A stretch of DNA of 64,000 nucleotides, from assembly GCF_900537175.1 (NCBI RefSeq), contig NZ_LS999833.1, forward strand, positions 1,116,001 through 1,180,000. Reading direction: 5' to 3'. Under the pieces are notes generated by a model. It saw only the letters and a program-made list of their open reading frames with translations, was not told the DNA's origin and did no database searches. This DNA is from Lentilitoribacter sp. Alg239-R112 (GTDB lineage: Bacteria; Pseudomonadota; Alphaproteobacteria; Rhizobiales; Rhizobiaceae). Below are positions 27,440-35,778 of the stretch, in pieces (position 1 is the stretch's first letter; every line of letters starts with the position of its first letter). The position numbers and the translations under genes are program-made.

Positions 27440-27658
27440 ATGCAAAATCAAAGCGAATTAATAGCCACCAAACAACTACCCGACATAACGGGGTGTAGTG
27501 CCAACTATTTTGAAAAGGGTCGCACCTACGGATATGGACCAAAGTTCATCCGCCTCTCATCTGGCGGTCGTGGTGGTAAGATACTCTACCGCCGTTCAGA
27601 TATTGAGGCTTGGCTTCAAGAAAATGAATGTCAACCGGGAGGGTTTAGCAATGACTAA
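27440..27658 (+). CDS. AlpA/MerR-like helix-turn-helix regulator (excisionase-like)
   Basis: A 72-residue protein with a ribosome site AAGGAAG ahead of ATG 27440. It is a single winged helix-turn-helix: IATKQLPDITGCSANYFEKG, then the wing GGRGGKILYRRSDIEAWLQE, which is the characteristic end of AlpA/excisionase-type domains. AlpA-like proteins of P4-type islands activate integrase expression or act as recombination directionality factors. Its stop overlaps the start of the next gene (ATGACTAA). Confidence 0.75.
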   Translation: MQNQSELIATKQLPDITGCSANYFEKGRTYGYGPKFIRLSSGGRGGKILYRRSDIEAWLQENECQPGGFSND

Positions 27659-28289
27659 TACTCTCCGGAAATATCCAAATATCTACCAACCCAAACGACC
27701 TGATTATGATGACGACGGCAACCGACTTTGGTTTCGTACCCATATATCTAAACCAAACACGAAGTATGATGTCTATAATCCTTATAATGCAATTTGCCAG
27801 GCCAAGCTTTATCGATGGGCAAGACATGAATTTAAAAATGGCACGCCGATTGGTGAACTGTATGGATATCTGCTCTACGACCAACCTAACATTTCCAAAA
27901 GACATCTTGGTTGCACCGTTATGCAGGCCATTGCATATAACCCGCGCAAATTAATTGGCGTCAGAAAGGATAATTCCAAGGCATGCCCAGGATATTTCTT
28001 CATGAGCCCTAAGGATTTGGAATACGGGCTTGAATGGATGATTTGCATCTGGCTCAGAAAGATCACCTTTGCAGATAATGTAGAGGACATGGAGTTCGAA
28101 TTGGACGAACTGGCAAATGCAAAAGGGGAGGATTTGCAAGGTTTATATTGGGATCCATTTCTCGAACCCTTCATTCAGGATTCGTTTCAAGAATTCAATT
28201 GGATGAAAATTTGGGAGCAATTTGATTTGAAGAAACAAGAGATTCCAGTAGCTATCAAACCTCGTCCATTATTGCGGAGCTTCGCTTAG
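27651..28289 (+). CDS. island protein of unknown function coupled to the AlpA-like gene
   Basis: A 212-residue protein. The start at 27651 has a strong ribosome site (GGGAGGG) and overlaps the AlpA-like stop by 8 bases. It is rich in aromatic residues and tryptophan (LYRWARHEF, EYGLEWMICIWL, FNWMKIWEQF), without signal peptide or clear membrane segment. No family is recognised. The position after an AlpA-like regulator is one where P4-like islands often encode replication or primase functions, but I see no primase or helicase motif. It ends just before a strong terminator hairpin. Confidence 0.6.
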   Translation: MTNTLRKYPNIYQPKRPDYDDDGNRLWFRTHISKPNTKYDVYNPYNAICQAKLYRWARHEFKNGTPIGELYGYLLYDQPNISKRHLGCTVMQAIAYNPRKLIGVRKDNSKACPGYFFMSPKDLEYGLEWMICIWLRKITFADNVEDMEFELDELANAKGEDLQGLYWDPFLEPFIQDSFQEFNWMKIWEQFDLKKQEIPVAIKPRPLLRSFA

Positions 28290-28297
28290 GTTGATTT

Positions 28298-28326
28298 CTC
28301 CCCCATGCCAATGCATGGGGGAGTTT
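28298..28326 (+). terminator. terminator hairpin after the AlpA operon
   Basis: A perfect 10-bp stem CTCCCCCATG / CATGGGGGAG (28298-28307 with 28314-28323) with a 6-nt loop begins 8 bases after the stop codon and is followed by TTT. The short T run makes it an imperfect but likely Rho-independent terminator. Confidence 0.6.
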
Positions 28327-28803
28327 GCGACGTATATTCCAGCTTTGATTTTGCCCAACAAAATTCTAGTTAAGTCAGTTGAGGCAGCCCAGAATAGGGG
28401 TGCGCTATTAAATAGCTGTTATTATTAGTGTTTTTTATAATATTATTGAAATAAGAGTAAATAGTACTTGCCTCTACTAGCCTATTTGCCAGGCCCAGCC
28501 GCCACGGCTGGCAACCCAATTTTAGTGGTGCCAGATAGTATTATGTTTTAATTTGGTTTGGCAGGTTAAAAACACTTTTAATAACAATGTTTTACACCAA
28601 CTTATGCTTAAATAGTATGCGCTTAACTAAAACTAACAGCTCAACTTTGATTATTACCGCGGGCATTTATGCTGCCCAAAGTTGTTTTGGGCTTTGTAAG
28701 CCGTTTTAAGGTAGCCCCAAGTTAGGCTTTTACCCTTTTGGTGTTGTAGGCCTACCAGGCACAAAATGGCACTCGACGGACGTCTAAAGCATCAACCACG
28801 TAG
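28327..28803. other. AT-rich gene-free stretch inside the island
   Basis: No coding frame of interest. It contains GC-rich inverted repeats embedded in AT-rich DNA: CAGCCG-CCA-CGGCTG at about 28498-28512, and GCCCAAA-GTTGT-TTTGGGC at 28674-28692. Such a mixture could be an origin, a transfer site or an untranslated RNA, but nothing definite can be assigned. Confidence 0.35.
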
Positions 28804-29118
28804 CTATGGCTGCTTCGAAATATTCCGATCTTGGGTTGTACGTTCATCAATCAACAAAGGTACGACAGTGTCCTTCGGAAAATGATCATGATCGTGTCTG
28901 TATATTTTCAACTCGTCTTCTGTCTCTGCCCTGACTGAGTATATCAACTCACCATCGATAGATTCGCCTTTGGGCTTTTTGGCTAAGCGATACTTCATAA
29001 GTAAAACAATTAGCGTGAGTAGAAATATCGGAGGCACGATGAGCCATGCAAATTTCATCCAATCAGATAGTGACTGATAGGTATCAAAGAAATCCTGCCA
29101 AAAATTATAATCTTCCAT
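28804..29118 (-). CDS. small single-span membrane protein of unknown function
   Basis: A 104-residue protein with one membrane helix at about residues 21-42 (MKFAWLIVPPIFLLTLIVLL), a short acidic and aromatic N-terminus, and a cytoplasmic tail of about 60 residues containing YRLAKKPKG, by the positive-inside rule. No known family. It is divergent from the XRE-type regulator 30-60 bases away, a geometry often seen for a regulator and its target. Confidence 0.6.
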   Translation of the reverse strand: MEDYNFWQDFFDTYQSLSDWMKFAWLIVPPIFLLTLIVLLMKYRLAKKPKGESIDGELIYSVRAETEDELKIYRHDHDHFPKDTVVPLLIDERTTQDRNISKQP

Positions 29119-29178
29119 GTAGTTAGCCTAAAACCTTACTCATAGTCTATGGTATTTCAATACTATTCATTGCCCGTT

Positions 29179-29403
29179 ATGGCAATGAAACTTGAGAAAA
29201 GATTTGGAAAAAACGTAAGGTACTGGCGAAAACAGCGCGGAATATCACAGGAAGAATTTGCTGATCGCGCGCAGTTGCACCCGACTTATGTGAGTGGAAT
29301 TGAAACAGGCTACCGAAATCCGACGGTGAAAATCGTGGGTCGTATTGCTGCCGCTCTAAACGTTAAGCCTGCTGACTTATTTGAAGAAAATATTGAAGAA
29401 TAG
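29179..29403 (+). CDS. XRE-family helix-turn-helix regulator
   Basis: A protein of about 74 residues (starts possible at 29149, 29179 or 29185; no clear ribosome site). It is a complete XRE domain: FGKNVRYWRKQRGISQEEFA, then the recognition helix HPTYVSGIETGYRNPTVKI and VGRIAAALNVKPADLF. Proteins of this size act as repressors of phage-like elements or as controllers of restriction-modification operons. Here it lies near the right end of the island, beside the replacement tRNA. Confidence 0.85.
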   Translation: MAMKLEKRFGKNVRYWRKQRGISQEEFADRAQLHPTYVSGIETGYRNPTVKIVGRIAAALNVKPADLFEENIEE

Positions 29404-29551
29404 TTGACCAAATTATTTGAGCATTCTGGTTTGATCTGATTTGGAAGAAAGCGACATTAGATAACTTGAAAATTCTCTACTAATTTAGAAAGTAGAGCAA
29501 TCTACATCAAGTTTCGTGCCACAAAAATATATTTTATAATCAGATAGTTAG

Positions 29552-29626
<75 letters not shown>

Positions 29627-29653
29627 CTACCTTTTTTCGGGCTTTGGAATAAT

Positions 29654-29674
29654 TGCCCTACTAATACCCTACTT
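29654..29674 (+). repeat. candidate integrase arm-type site, right end
   Basis: Partner of 17403-17423 (19 of 21 identical, same orientation). It lies between the island's tRNA-Thr and the right core site. CCCTACT occurs here almost twice in tandem (CCCTACTAATACCCTACTT), which would suit two adjacent monomer-binding sites. Function inferred. Confidence 0.45.
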
Positions 29675-29735
29675 TTATTTCCTTGCAACCGCCAACTCAA
29701 TGTTTTGACACACTAAACTGGAGAAGACCCCCACA

Positions 29736-29772
29736 TTACCAAGGGAGTGCTCTACCCCTGAGCTACGGCAGC
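29736..29772 (-). pseudogene. 5' half of the split tRNA-Thr(GGT) gene (right attachment junction)
   Basis: Minus strand from 29772: acceptor GCTGCCG, D-arm, 5' anticodon stem CTCCC and loop TTGGTAA, after which the sequence turns into TGTGGGGG of the island instead of GGGAG. It is the counterpart of 17217-17261. Any transcript would run into the island, and about 110 bases later into the intact tRNA-Thr on the same strand, so the old tRNA promoter could still drive the replacement copy. Confidence 0.85.
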
Positions 29773-29932
29773 ATGAAGATTGCTTTTCTTAAGCAATTTT
29801 ACTTAATCGAAAGCCTATTGCCATAGGTTTATCTCTTGTGCAACCCATCTTTGGCCATCTTTGAGTTAGCACAACACAATCTCGCCCAAATATAGCCTTT
29901 TCCCATCCATAATTATCGGTTAATGAGAGATT

Positions 29933-30106
29933 ATGGCGGATAAAAATGTAAAATCGAGCGAACAAGACGCGAAGAAGAAGAGGCTTGAGCAGCAATTGCG
30001 AGCTAATCTTAAGCGCCGGAAAACGCAAACACGAGCATCACGGAGCGGTAAAGCAGACCAAACAAATGGATTGCCAGCCGCACATCTTGATGATGGCGAG
30101 AATTAA
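29933..30106 (+). CDS. small basic conserved-type protein upstream of murA
   Basis: A 57-residue ORF starting at ATG 29933 after GAGAG. The sequence is strongly basic (KKKRLEQQLRANLKRRKTQTRA) with an acidic end (HLDDGEN). Small proteins of this kind precede murA in many Hyphomicrobiales, which together with codon-like composition supports it being real. Function unknown; the basic helix might bind nucleic acid. Confidence 0.6.
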   Translation: MADKNVKSSEQDAKKKRLEQQLRANLKRRKTQTRASRSGKADQTNGLPAAHLDDGEN

Positions 30107-30202
30107 CCCATATTAGTTTCGTATGTTGAAGCCTTATTGAACTTAGGCTACACACGGCCTAAATCATGAAAAGAGGATGGGGCAAAACCCCACAGGGCGC
30201 GC

Positions 30203-31492
30203 ATGGATCGAATTAAAATTATCGGTGGAAATGAACTTAACGGTATCATTCCAATCTCAGGTGCAAAAAATGCTGCATTACCATTGATGATCGCGTCACT
30301 TCTAACGGATGACACACTTACGCTTGAAAATCTGCCGCGCCTGGCTGATGTGGAGCAGCTTACAAGAATTTTGGGAAATCACGGCGTTGATGTTTCCGTA
30401 AGCGGTCGCCGCGAAAAACAAAGTCAAAGCTATGCACGAACGGTTAGTTTTACCGCGCGCCACATCGTTGATACGACCGCCCCTTATGAACTTGTGTCTA
30501 AGATGCGCGCAAGTTTCTGGGTAATTGGTCCTCTGCTTGCACGAATGGGAACTGCTAAGGTATCACTTCCCGGTGGCTGCGCCATTGGCACACGACCCGT
30601 TGATTTGTTCATTGACGGTCTTGAAGCACTCGGTGCTGATATAGAGATCGAAAACGGATATGTAATTGCTAACGCCAAATCCGGCCTAAAAGGAGCAGAC
30701 TTTGAATTTTCAAAGGTCTCAGTTGGCGCGACGCACGTCATGATGATGGCTGCAACTTTAGCCAAAGGCACAACACGCATTTCAAATGCAGCCCGTGAGC
30801 CAGAGGTTTCGGATCTTGCCAAATGTTTGAATGCGATGGGCGCCAAAATTTCTGGCGCGGGTACATCGGTCATCACAATTGAGGGAGTAACGTCGCTTTC
30901 AGGTGCGCGCCATCGTGTATTGCCGGACCGTATTGAAACAGGAACTTACGCAATGGCTGTTGCCATGACCGGTGGCGATGTTGTTTTAGCAGGTACAAGT
31001 TCTGATCTATTAAACTCTGCGCTTGATACATTGCGAACAACAGGTACAGAAGTGACCTCTGTTGAAAATGGTATTCGTGTGCGTCGACAAGGTGGTGATA
31101 TCCAACCTGTAGATGTTTCAACAGACCCATTTCCCGGTTTTCCCACGGATTTACAAGCTCAATTTATGGGACTTATGACAATGGCAAATGGCGTGTCAAA
31201 AATTACCGAAACTATTTTTGAGAACCGCTTTATGCATGTCCAAGAATTGGCCCGCCTGGGCGCTAATATTTCGCTCGATGGACAAACAGCCACGGTAACG
31301 GGTGTTAAAGAGCTGAAAGGCGCTCCGGTTATGGCAACCGATTTACGAGCATCATCGGCACTCGTTATTGCAGGTTTGGTTGCTGATGGAGAAACAAATG
31401 TAAACCGCGTTTATCATTTAGATCGCGGATTTGAACAACTTGAAGAAAAGCTAACAAGATGCGGTGCGAATGTATCTCGCGTTAGCGACTAG
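30203..31492 (+). CDS. murA: UDP-N-acetylglucosamine 1-carboxyvinyltransferase
   Basis: Transfers enolpyruvate from phosphoenolpyruvate to UDP-GlcNAc, the first committed step of peptidoglycan synthesis, in the cytoplasm. A 429-residue protein with the two-domain EPSP-synthase fold. Visible signatures are the N-terminal [10 protein letters not shown] with the catalytic K22-N23, the loop [15 protein letters not shown] with the nucleophilic cysteine at 126 (fosfomycin target, so sensitivity is expected), and the C-terminal [17 protein letters not shown] block. Length is normal. It opens the conserved block murA - DUF2948 - hisD. Confidence 0.97.
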   Translation: MDRIKIIGGNELNGIIPISGAKNAALPLMIASLLTDDTLTLENLPRLADVEQLTRILGNHGVDVSVSGRREKQSQSYARTVSFTARHIVDTTAPYELVSKMRASFWVIGPLLARMGTAKVSLPGGCAIGTRPVDLFIDGLEALGADIEIENGYVIANAKSGLKGADFEFSKVSVGATHVMMMAATLAKGTTRISNAAREPEVSDLAKCLNAMGAKISGAGTSVITIEGVTSLSGARHRVLPDRIETGTYAMAVAMTGGDVVLAGTSSDLLNSALDTLRTTGTEVTSVENGIRVRRQGGDIQPVDVSTDPFPGFPTDLQAQFMGLMTMANGVSKITETIFENRFMHVQELARLGANISLDGQTATVTGVKELKGAPVMATDLRASSALVIAGLVADGETNVNRVYHLDRGFEQLEEKLTRCGANVSRVSD

Positions 31493-31504
31493 GCGAATTT
31501 AAAT

Positions 31505-31936
31505 ATGTCACTGCTCAAATTATTAGCGTTAGACGACGAAGATCTTACTGTTATTTCAGCTGCAATGCAGGATGCTGTTTTGCGAGTGGAAGACCTCGAG
31601 TTTGATAAACGGAATAATCAGTTCTTGCTTACTGCCAACCGTTTCGCCTGGGAAAAGCGAAAAGGTTTCCTAAAGAAAGAGCATGAACGCCGCCGCACGG
31701 TTTTGGCATTCAAGCGGGTTAGTAATGTTAAAATGCGTGGTTTTAATGCGAGCGATGATGATGAGGTTTTATCTTTGTTGGCATTAAGGTTCCTCGAAAC
31801 GGACGAAGGTCCAGAGGGCGAACTGGAACTCGTGATGTCCGGCAATGCAGGTATTTTACTCAACGTTGAATGTATTGAGGTCCAGCTAACAGATACAGGC
31901 GGGGCGTGGGGCACTCGGTTTAAACCTAAACATTAA
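31505..31936 (+). CDS. DUF2948 family protein
   Basis: A 143-residue protein starting 12 bases after murA. The sequence LALDDEDLTVISAAMQDAVL, RFAWEKR and AFKRVSNVKMRGF match DUF2948, a family of unknown function restricted mainly to alphaproteobacteria and characteristically located between murA and hisD. No catalytic motif is evident. It is predicted to be a mixed alpha/beta cytoplasmic protein. The gene order is itself good evidence for the assignment. Confidence 0.85.
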   Translation: MSLLKLLALDDEDLTVISAAMQDAVLRVEDLEFDKRNNQFLLTANRFAWEKRKGFLKKEHERRRTVLAFKRVSNVKMRGFNASDDDEVLSLLALRFLETDEGPEGELELVMSGNAGILLNVECIEVQLTDTGGAWGTRFKPKH

Positions 31937-31988
31937 TCACCGTCGTTCTAATCCCGTCAAATTTAGTTTCATTACGGAGCACACTGAA

Positions 31989-33287
31989 TTGGTTCTTAAG
32001 CTAGACTTCCAAACTTCAAATTTTGAAGAACAATTTGCCGCCTTTCTGACGACGAAACGCGAGGTATCAGAAGATGTGATTGTCGATGTTGATCGCATTA
32101 TTTCTGCTGTGCAAGCAAATGGTGATGAGACGTTACATGATCTGACTTTGAAATTTGATCAAGTCGATACCCGCAAGATTGGCCTCAAAATAACATCCGA
32201 TGAATTAGATCAAGCTTTGGGTGCTATTTCGGATGATGTTCGGGCAGCTCTTGAACTTGCTCATGAGCGTATCACCAGTCACCATGCGCGCCAGATGCCG
32301 AATGATGATTTTTACAAAGATCACTTGGGTGTAGAGCTTGGTTCAAGGTGGACGGCAATTGATGCGGTTGGTCTTTACGTGCCTGGCGGCACTGCAAGTT
32401 ACCCAAGTTCCGTTTTGATGAATGCTATTCCGGCAAAGGTTGCAGGTGTCCAGCGTATAGCAATGGTTGTACCGGCAGCAAAAGGCAAACATAATCCAGC
32501 TATATTAGCAGCTGCCCGTATTGCAGGTGTTAGCGAAATATACCGTATTGGCGGAGCACATGGTGTCGCCGCGCTTGCTTATGGTACGGAAACGATAAAG
32601 CCTGTTGCAAAAATTGTGGGTCCGGGCAATGCTTGGGTAGCCGCGGCTAAACGGCAAGTCTTTGGGACGGTCGGAATTGATATGATCGCAGGACCTTCAG
32701 AGGTTTTGATAATCGCAGATAAAAATAATAACCCAGACTGGATTGCCGCCGATCTCTTAGCGCAGGCCGAGCATGACGTTGGAGCGCAAGCGATATTAAT
32801 CACCGATGATGCTGATCTTGCTGACCAGGTTGTCAAAGCCGTTAGTTATCAAATCAAACAATTGCCTCGTGGTGAAATTGCCGCGCAATCATGGAATGAT
32901 TTTGGTGCGATTATCATGGTACCAAACTTGGAGGAAGCTTTTCCACTCGCAAATCGCATAGCAGCGGAACACCTCGAGCTAGCGCTTGATAACGCGGATG
33001 ATTATGTATCTAAAGTTCGTAATGCTGGCTCCATTTTTGTAGGGCATTACACACCCGAAGCGATTGGCGACTATGTAGCTGGCTCTAATCATGTCTTGCC
33101 AACGGCACGCTCAGCAAGATATTCATCTGGACTGTCAGTCTATGATTTTATTAAGCGCACATCTGTGTTAAAACTTGGGCCAGAACAATTAGCGGCGATT
33201 GGACCTGCGGCAATGACTTTGGCTGAAACAGAAGGCTTGAGCGCCCATGCGCGGTCAATATCAATCCGAACCAATGCAAAAGGGTAG
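31989..33287 (+). CDS. hisD: histidinol dehydrogenase
   Basis: Catalyses the last two steps of histidine biosynthesis (L-histidinol to L-histidine, two NAD+), zinc dependent. A 432-residue protein whose best start is TTG 31989, about 9 bases after ACGGAG; no ATG precedes it in frame. Family signatures include [19 protein letters not shown], the [16 protein letters not shown] segment, [34 protein letters not shown] (zinc ligands Gln and His) and AEHLEL (base/ligand). Full length. Confidence 0.96.
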   Translation: MVLKLDFQTSNFEEQFAAFLTTKREVSEDVIVDVDRIISAVQANGDETLHDLTLKFDQVDTRKIGLKITSDELDQALGAISDDVRAALELAHERITSHHARQMPNDDFYKDHLGVELGSRWTAIDAVGLYVPGGTASYPSSVLMNAIPAKVAGVQRIAMVVPAAKGKHNPAILAAARIAGVSEIYRIGGAHGVAALAYGTETIKPVAKIVGPGNAWVAAAKRQVFGTVGIDMIAGPSEVLIIADKNNNPDWIAADLLAQAEHDVGAQAILITDDADLADQVVKAVSYQIKQLPRGEIAAQSWNDFGAIIMVPNLEEAFPLANRIAAEHLELALDNADDYVSKVRNAGSIFVGHYTPEAIGDYVAGSNHVLPTARSARYSSGLSVYDFIKRTSVLKLGPEQLAAIGPAAMTLAETEGLSAHARSISIRTNAKG

Positions 33288-33295
33288 CTGAGTTC

Positions 33296-33772
33296 ATGGC
33301 CAATAGCGCTAAAGATAGGCTAGTTGACATCTCGCTCGATGCATCTATCGGGCGTGCCACGCCAGATATTGAGCACGAGCGGGCGATCGCCATTTTTGAT
33401 CTGATTGAAGAAAACAGCTTCGAGTTGGTTGGTCACGATACAGGGCCGTATAAGTTAATACTCTCACTTGTTGAGAGTCGTCTTGTTTTTGATATCTTAA
33501 ATGAAGGTGATGAAAACCTCATTACGCATATCTTATCACTGACCCCATTCAGGCAGATCGTCAAAGATTACTTCATGATTTGCGAGAGCTATTATGAGGC
33601 GATTAAATCTGCAGCCACAAACCGGATTGAAGCGCTGGATATGGGCCGTCGCGGTATCCATAATGAAGGTGCTCAAATATTGAAAGACCGTCTTGATGGC
33701 AAGATCAACATAGATACAGACACATCTCGTCGTCTATTCACGCTTGTTTGCGTGCTTCACTGGCAAGGTTAG
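33296..33772 (+). CDS. UPF0262 family protein
   Basis: A 158-residue protein starting 8 bases after the hisD stop. [37 protein letters not shown] and [16 protein letters not shown] are hallmark segments of UPF0262, an alphaproteobacterial family of unknown function that sits after hisD. Cytoplasmic, no obvious cofactor site. Confidence 0.9.
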   Translation: MANSAKDRLVDISLDASIGRATPDIEHERAIAIFDLIEENSFELVGHDTGPYKLILSLVESRLVFDILNEGDENLITHILSLTPFRQIVKDYFMICESYYEAIKSAATNRIEALDMGRRGIHNEGAQILKDRLDGKINIDTDTSRRLFTLVCVLHWQG

Positions 33773-33836
33773 GTAAAAATTTGAATTATCAAGGTGAAAT
33801 AAGCATGGCTCGAGATAAGGTGAACAGATTATAGAT

Positions 33837-34265
33837 ATGTCAGCGCCTTCTTCCATACTTTTTATTTGCGGGATGAACTCTATTCGATCACCAATGGCTG
33901 AGGTGATTGCTCGATCTCTTTTGCCAAAGGGTGTATTTGTCCAATCTGCTGGCATACGAGAAGGTGAGCGTGATCAGTTTGTGGAAGCCGTATTGGCTGA
34001 AGTCGGTTTAGATTTAGGTAGTCGGCAACCTAGGCTCTACAATGAAATGGCTGATGGCTTTTATGATGTCATCGTCACATTAACACCGGAAGCCCATCAC
34101 AGAGCTTTAGAAATAACGCGTACGTCAGCTGCAGAAGTCATCTATTGGCCGACATCTGATCCAACTGTTTTACAAGGACAAGGTAAGCGCGAACAGATTT
34201 TGGAAGCATATCGCCAGGTTCGCGACGGTATAACAGCCAATATAAAAGAGCATTTTTTAAAATAA
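33837..34265 (+). CDS. low-molecular-weight protein-tyrosine-phosphatase-like protein
   Basis: A 142-residue protein of the LMW-PTP/arsenate-reductase fold. The P-loop is present near the N-terminus as ILFICGMNSIRSPMAE, where C-x5-R is C-GMNSI-R, with methionine where the canonical enzymes have a smaller polar residue. The acid loop may be YWPTSDPTVL, analogous to the DP motif (general acid Asp). In Hyphomicrobiales this gene regularly sits between UPF0262 and infA. Activity could be tyrosine phosphatase or arsenate reductase; sequence does not decide. Confidence 0.85.
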   Translation: MSAPSSILFICGMNSIRSPMAEVIARSLLPKGVFVQSAGIREGERDQFVEAVLAEVGLDLGSRQPRLYNEMADGFYDVIVTLTPEAHHRALEITRTSAAEVIYWPTSDPTVLQGQGKREQILEAYRQVRDGITANIKEHFLK

Positions 34266-34405
34266 TACGCAGTAAAAGGCCTAGTTGACCTCGTTTGAAT
34301 GATCTAAAAGGTTCACAAACGAAATTTGATTGTGTAGTTTCCGCACAAATTTGATGTAATCGCCAACAAGGCGAAGACGAATATCTAAAGAAAGATCTGT
34401 ACCTA

Positions 34406-34624
34406 ATGGCAAAAGAAGAAGTTCTAGAGTTTCCAGGAGTTGTCGTTGAACTCCTACCCAATGCAACCTTTCGAGTTAAACTTGAAAATGAGCATGAAAT
34501 TATTGCCCATACCGCTGGTCGTATGCGCAAAAACCGTATTCGCGTTCTGGCGGGTGATAAAGTGTTGGTGGAAATGACACCTTATGACCTGAGTAAAGGC
34601 CGCATCACCTACCGTTACAAATAA
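34406..34624 (+). CDS. infA: translation initiation factor IF-1
   Basis: A 72-residue S1/OB-fold protein, the usual length. The sequence [47 protein letters not shown] and [16 protein letters not shown] is near-diagnostic. It binds the ribosomal A site during initiation. It begins 140 bases after the phosphatase gene, so it probably has its own promoter. Confidence 0.98.
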   Translation: MAKEEVLEFPGVVVELLPNATFRVKLENEHEIIAHTAGRMRKNRIRVLAGDKVLVEMTPYDLSKGRITYRYK

Positions 34625-34652
34625 TTTCGAAACAGCTGAGTAATTCTCATCC

Positions 34653-35282
34653 ATGGCAAATGATGCAAAACTCATATTAGCTTCCGGATCCCCACGCCGT
34701 GTAGAATTGCTAGATCAAATCGGCATTAAACCGGATCGATTGATGCCTATGGATATTGATGAGACGGCGGGTAAGTCTGAGCATCCTAAATCTTTGGCAC
34801 GCCGTTTAGCGCAAGAAAAAGCGAAAGCTGCATATTCACAGGTCAAGAATGAACCGCAATGGAAAGGATCATTTATCCTAGCTTCTGATACGGTCGTATC
34901 AGTCGGGCGCAGAATACTGCCAAAAGCGGAATCAATTGAAGATGCGAATAATTCAATTCATCTTTTGTCCGGTCGTAACCATCGTGTCTATTCTGGTGTG
35001 TGCATTATTACGCCAAGTGGTGCGGTTCGGCTGAAAGTTGCAGAAACGCGCTTAAGATTTAAACGAATTTCCAGTGCAGAAATGCGAAGTTATCTTGATT
35101 CTGGCGAGTGGCGCGGCAAGGCTGGCGCTTATGCCATCCAAGGCATTGCAGGAAGTTTTGTTATTAAACTCGTCGGTTCTTATTCAAATGTTGTCGGTCT
35201 GCCGCTTTATGAAACGTCGAATCTACTTGCAGGTGAAGGTTACATTTTTCATCAATCCTGGAAAGGTCGCACCGGAATATGA
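34653..35282 (+). CDS. maf: Maf-family nucleoside triphosphate pyrophosphatase
   Basis: A 209-residue house-cleaning pyrophosphatase. Signatures: LILASGSPRRVELLDQIG at the N-terminus, ARRLAQEKAKAA, ILASDTVVSVGRRIL, LSGRNHRVYSGVCI, SGEWRGKAGAYAIQGI and GSYSNVVGLPLYET. It hydrolyses non-canonical or modified nucleoside triphosphates. It lies 28 bases after infA and its end overlaps yacG by 4 bases, so the three are likely co-transcribed. Confidence 0.95.
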   Translation: MANDAKLILASGSPRRVELLDQIGIKPDRLMPMDIDETAGKSEHPKSLARRLAQEKAKAAYSQVKNEPQWKGSFILASDTVVSVGRRILPKAESIEDANNSIHLLSGRNHRVYSGVCIITPSGAVRLKVAETRLRFKRISSAEMRSYLDSGEWRGKAGAYAIQGIAGSFVIKLVGSYSNVVGLPLYETSNLLAGEGYIFHQSWKGRTGI

Positions 35283-35488
35283 GTAACTCGGACAATGTTG
35301 AACCCTTGCGCCCAAAGCTTCCTTGTCCCGAATGCGGTAAGCCATCTGACCGCCAAACGCACCCATTTTGCTCTGAACGCTGTAAAAACCTGGATCTCGG
35401 TCGTTGGCTTAATGGTTCCTATGCAATTCCCGTCAGCGAAGTTGAGGAAAACCAAGATCCTGAATCTGAAAATGAAGAGCGTTTTTAG
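35279..35488 (+). CDS. yacG: zinc-binding DNA gyrase inhibitor YacG
   Basis: A 69-residue protein with the YacG zinc finger CPECGKP-(x)8-FCSERCKNLDLG (C-x2-C-x11-C-x3-C) and the invariant RWLNGSYAIP. It binds GyrB and inhibits DNA gyrase in characterised relatives. Overlap with maf (ATGA) indicates coupling. The C-terminus is acidic, as usual. Confidence 0.93.
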   Translation: MSNSDNVEPLRPKLPCPECGKPSDRQTHPFCSERCKNLDLGRWLNGSYAIPVSEVEENQDPESENEERF

Positions 35489-35628
35489 ATACTTACTAAT
35501 AGTTTGACATTTTTATTTCAAAAAGATCACGAAACATTTGAAAGACCACTAGACTTGGTCGTCCAAAATGTTATAACGCGCTCGCTCTCCTAGATTACCC
35601 ATTCGGAGAGCTGACAAATTTATCCGAT

Positions 35629-35703
35629 GCCCGGGTAGCTCAGGGGTAGAGCAGTGGACTGAAAATCCTCGTGTCGGTGGTTCAAATCCGCCCCCGGGCA
35701 CCA
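35629..35703 (+). tRNA. tRNA-Phe(GAA)
   Basis: Cloverleaf with acceptor GCCCGGG/CCCGGGC, D-arm GCTC...GAGC, anticodon loop CTGAAAA (GAA), T-arm GGTGG-TTCAAAT-CCGCC and encoded CCA. It follows yacG, the usual Hyphomicrobiales position. The anticodon stem GTGGA/TCCTC contains a T-T mismatch at the second pair (28-42). Confidence 0.96.
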
Positions 35704-35778
35704 TTTCAAAAATTTCTTGATAAATTCATATTCATAGCGGTTTTGCTTGAAAAGCCAGCATTGCTGCTTTTTTTGAAT

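Noticed and set aside
28298..28326. Possible CRISPR-type repeat or island end
   Set aside because: The inverted repeat occurs once and directly follows a stop codon, so a terminator is the simpler reading. No CRISPR array is visible anywhere in the window.
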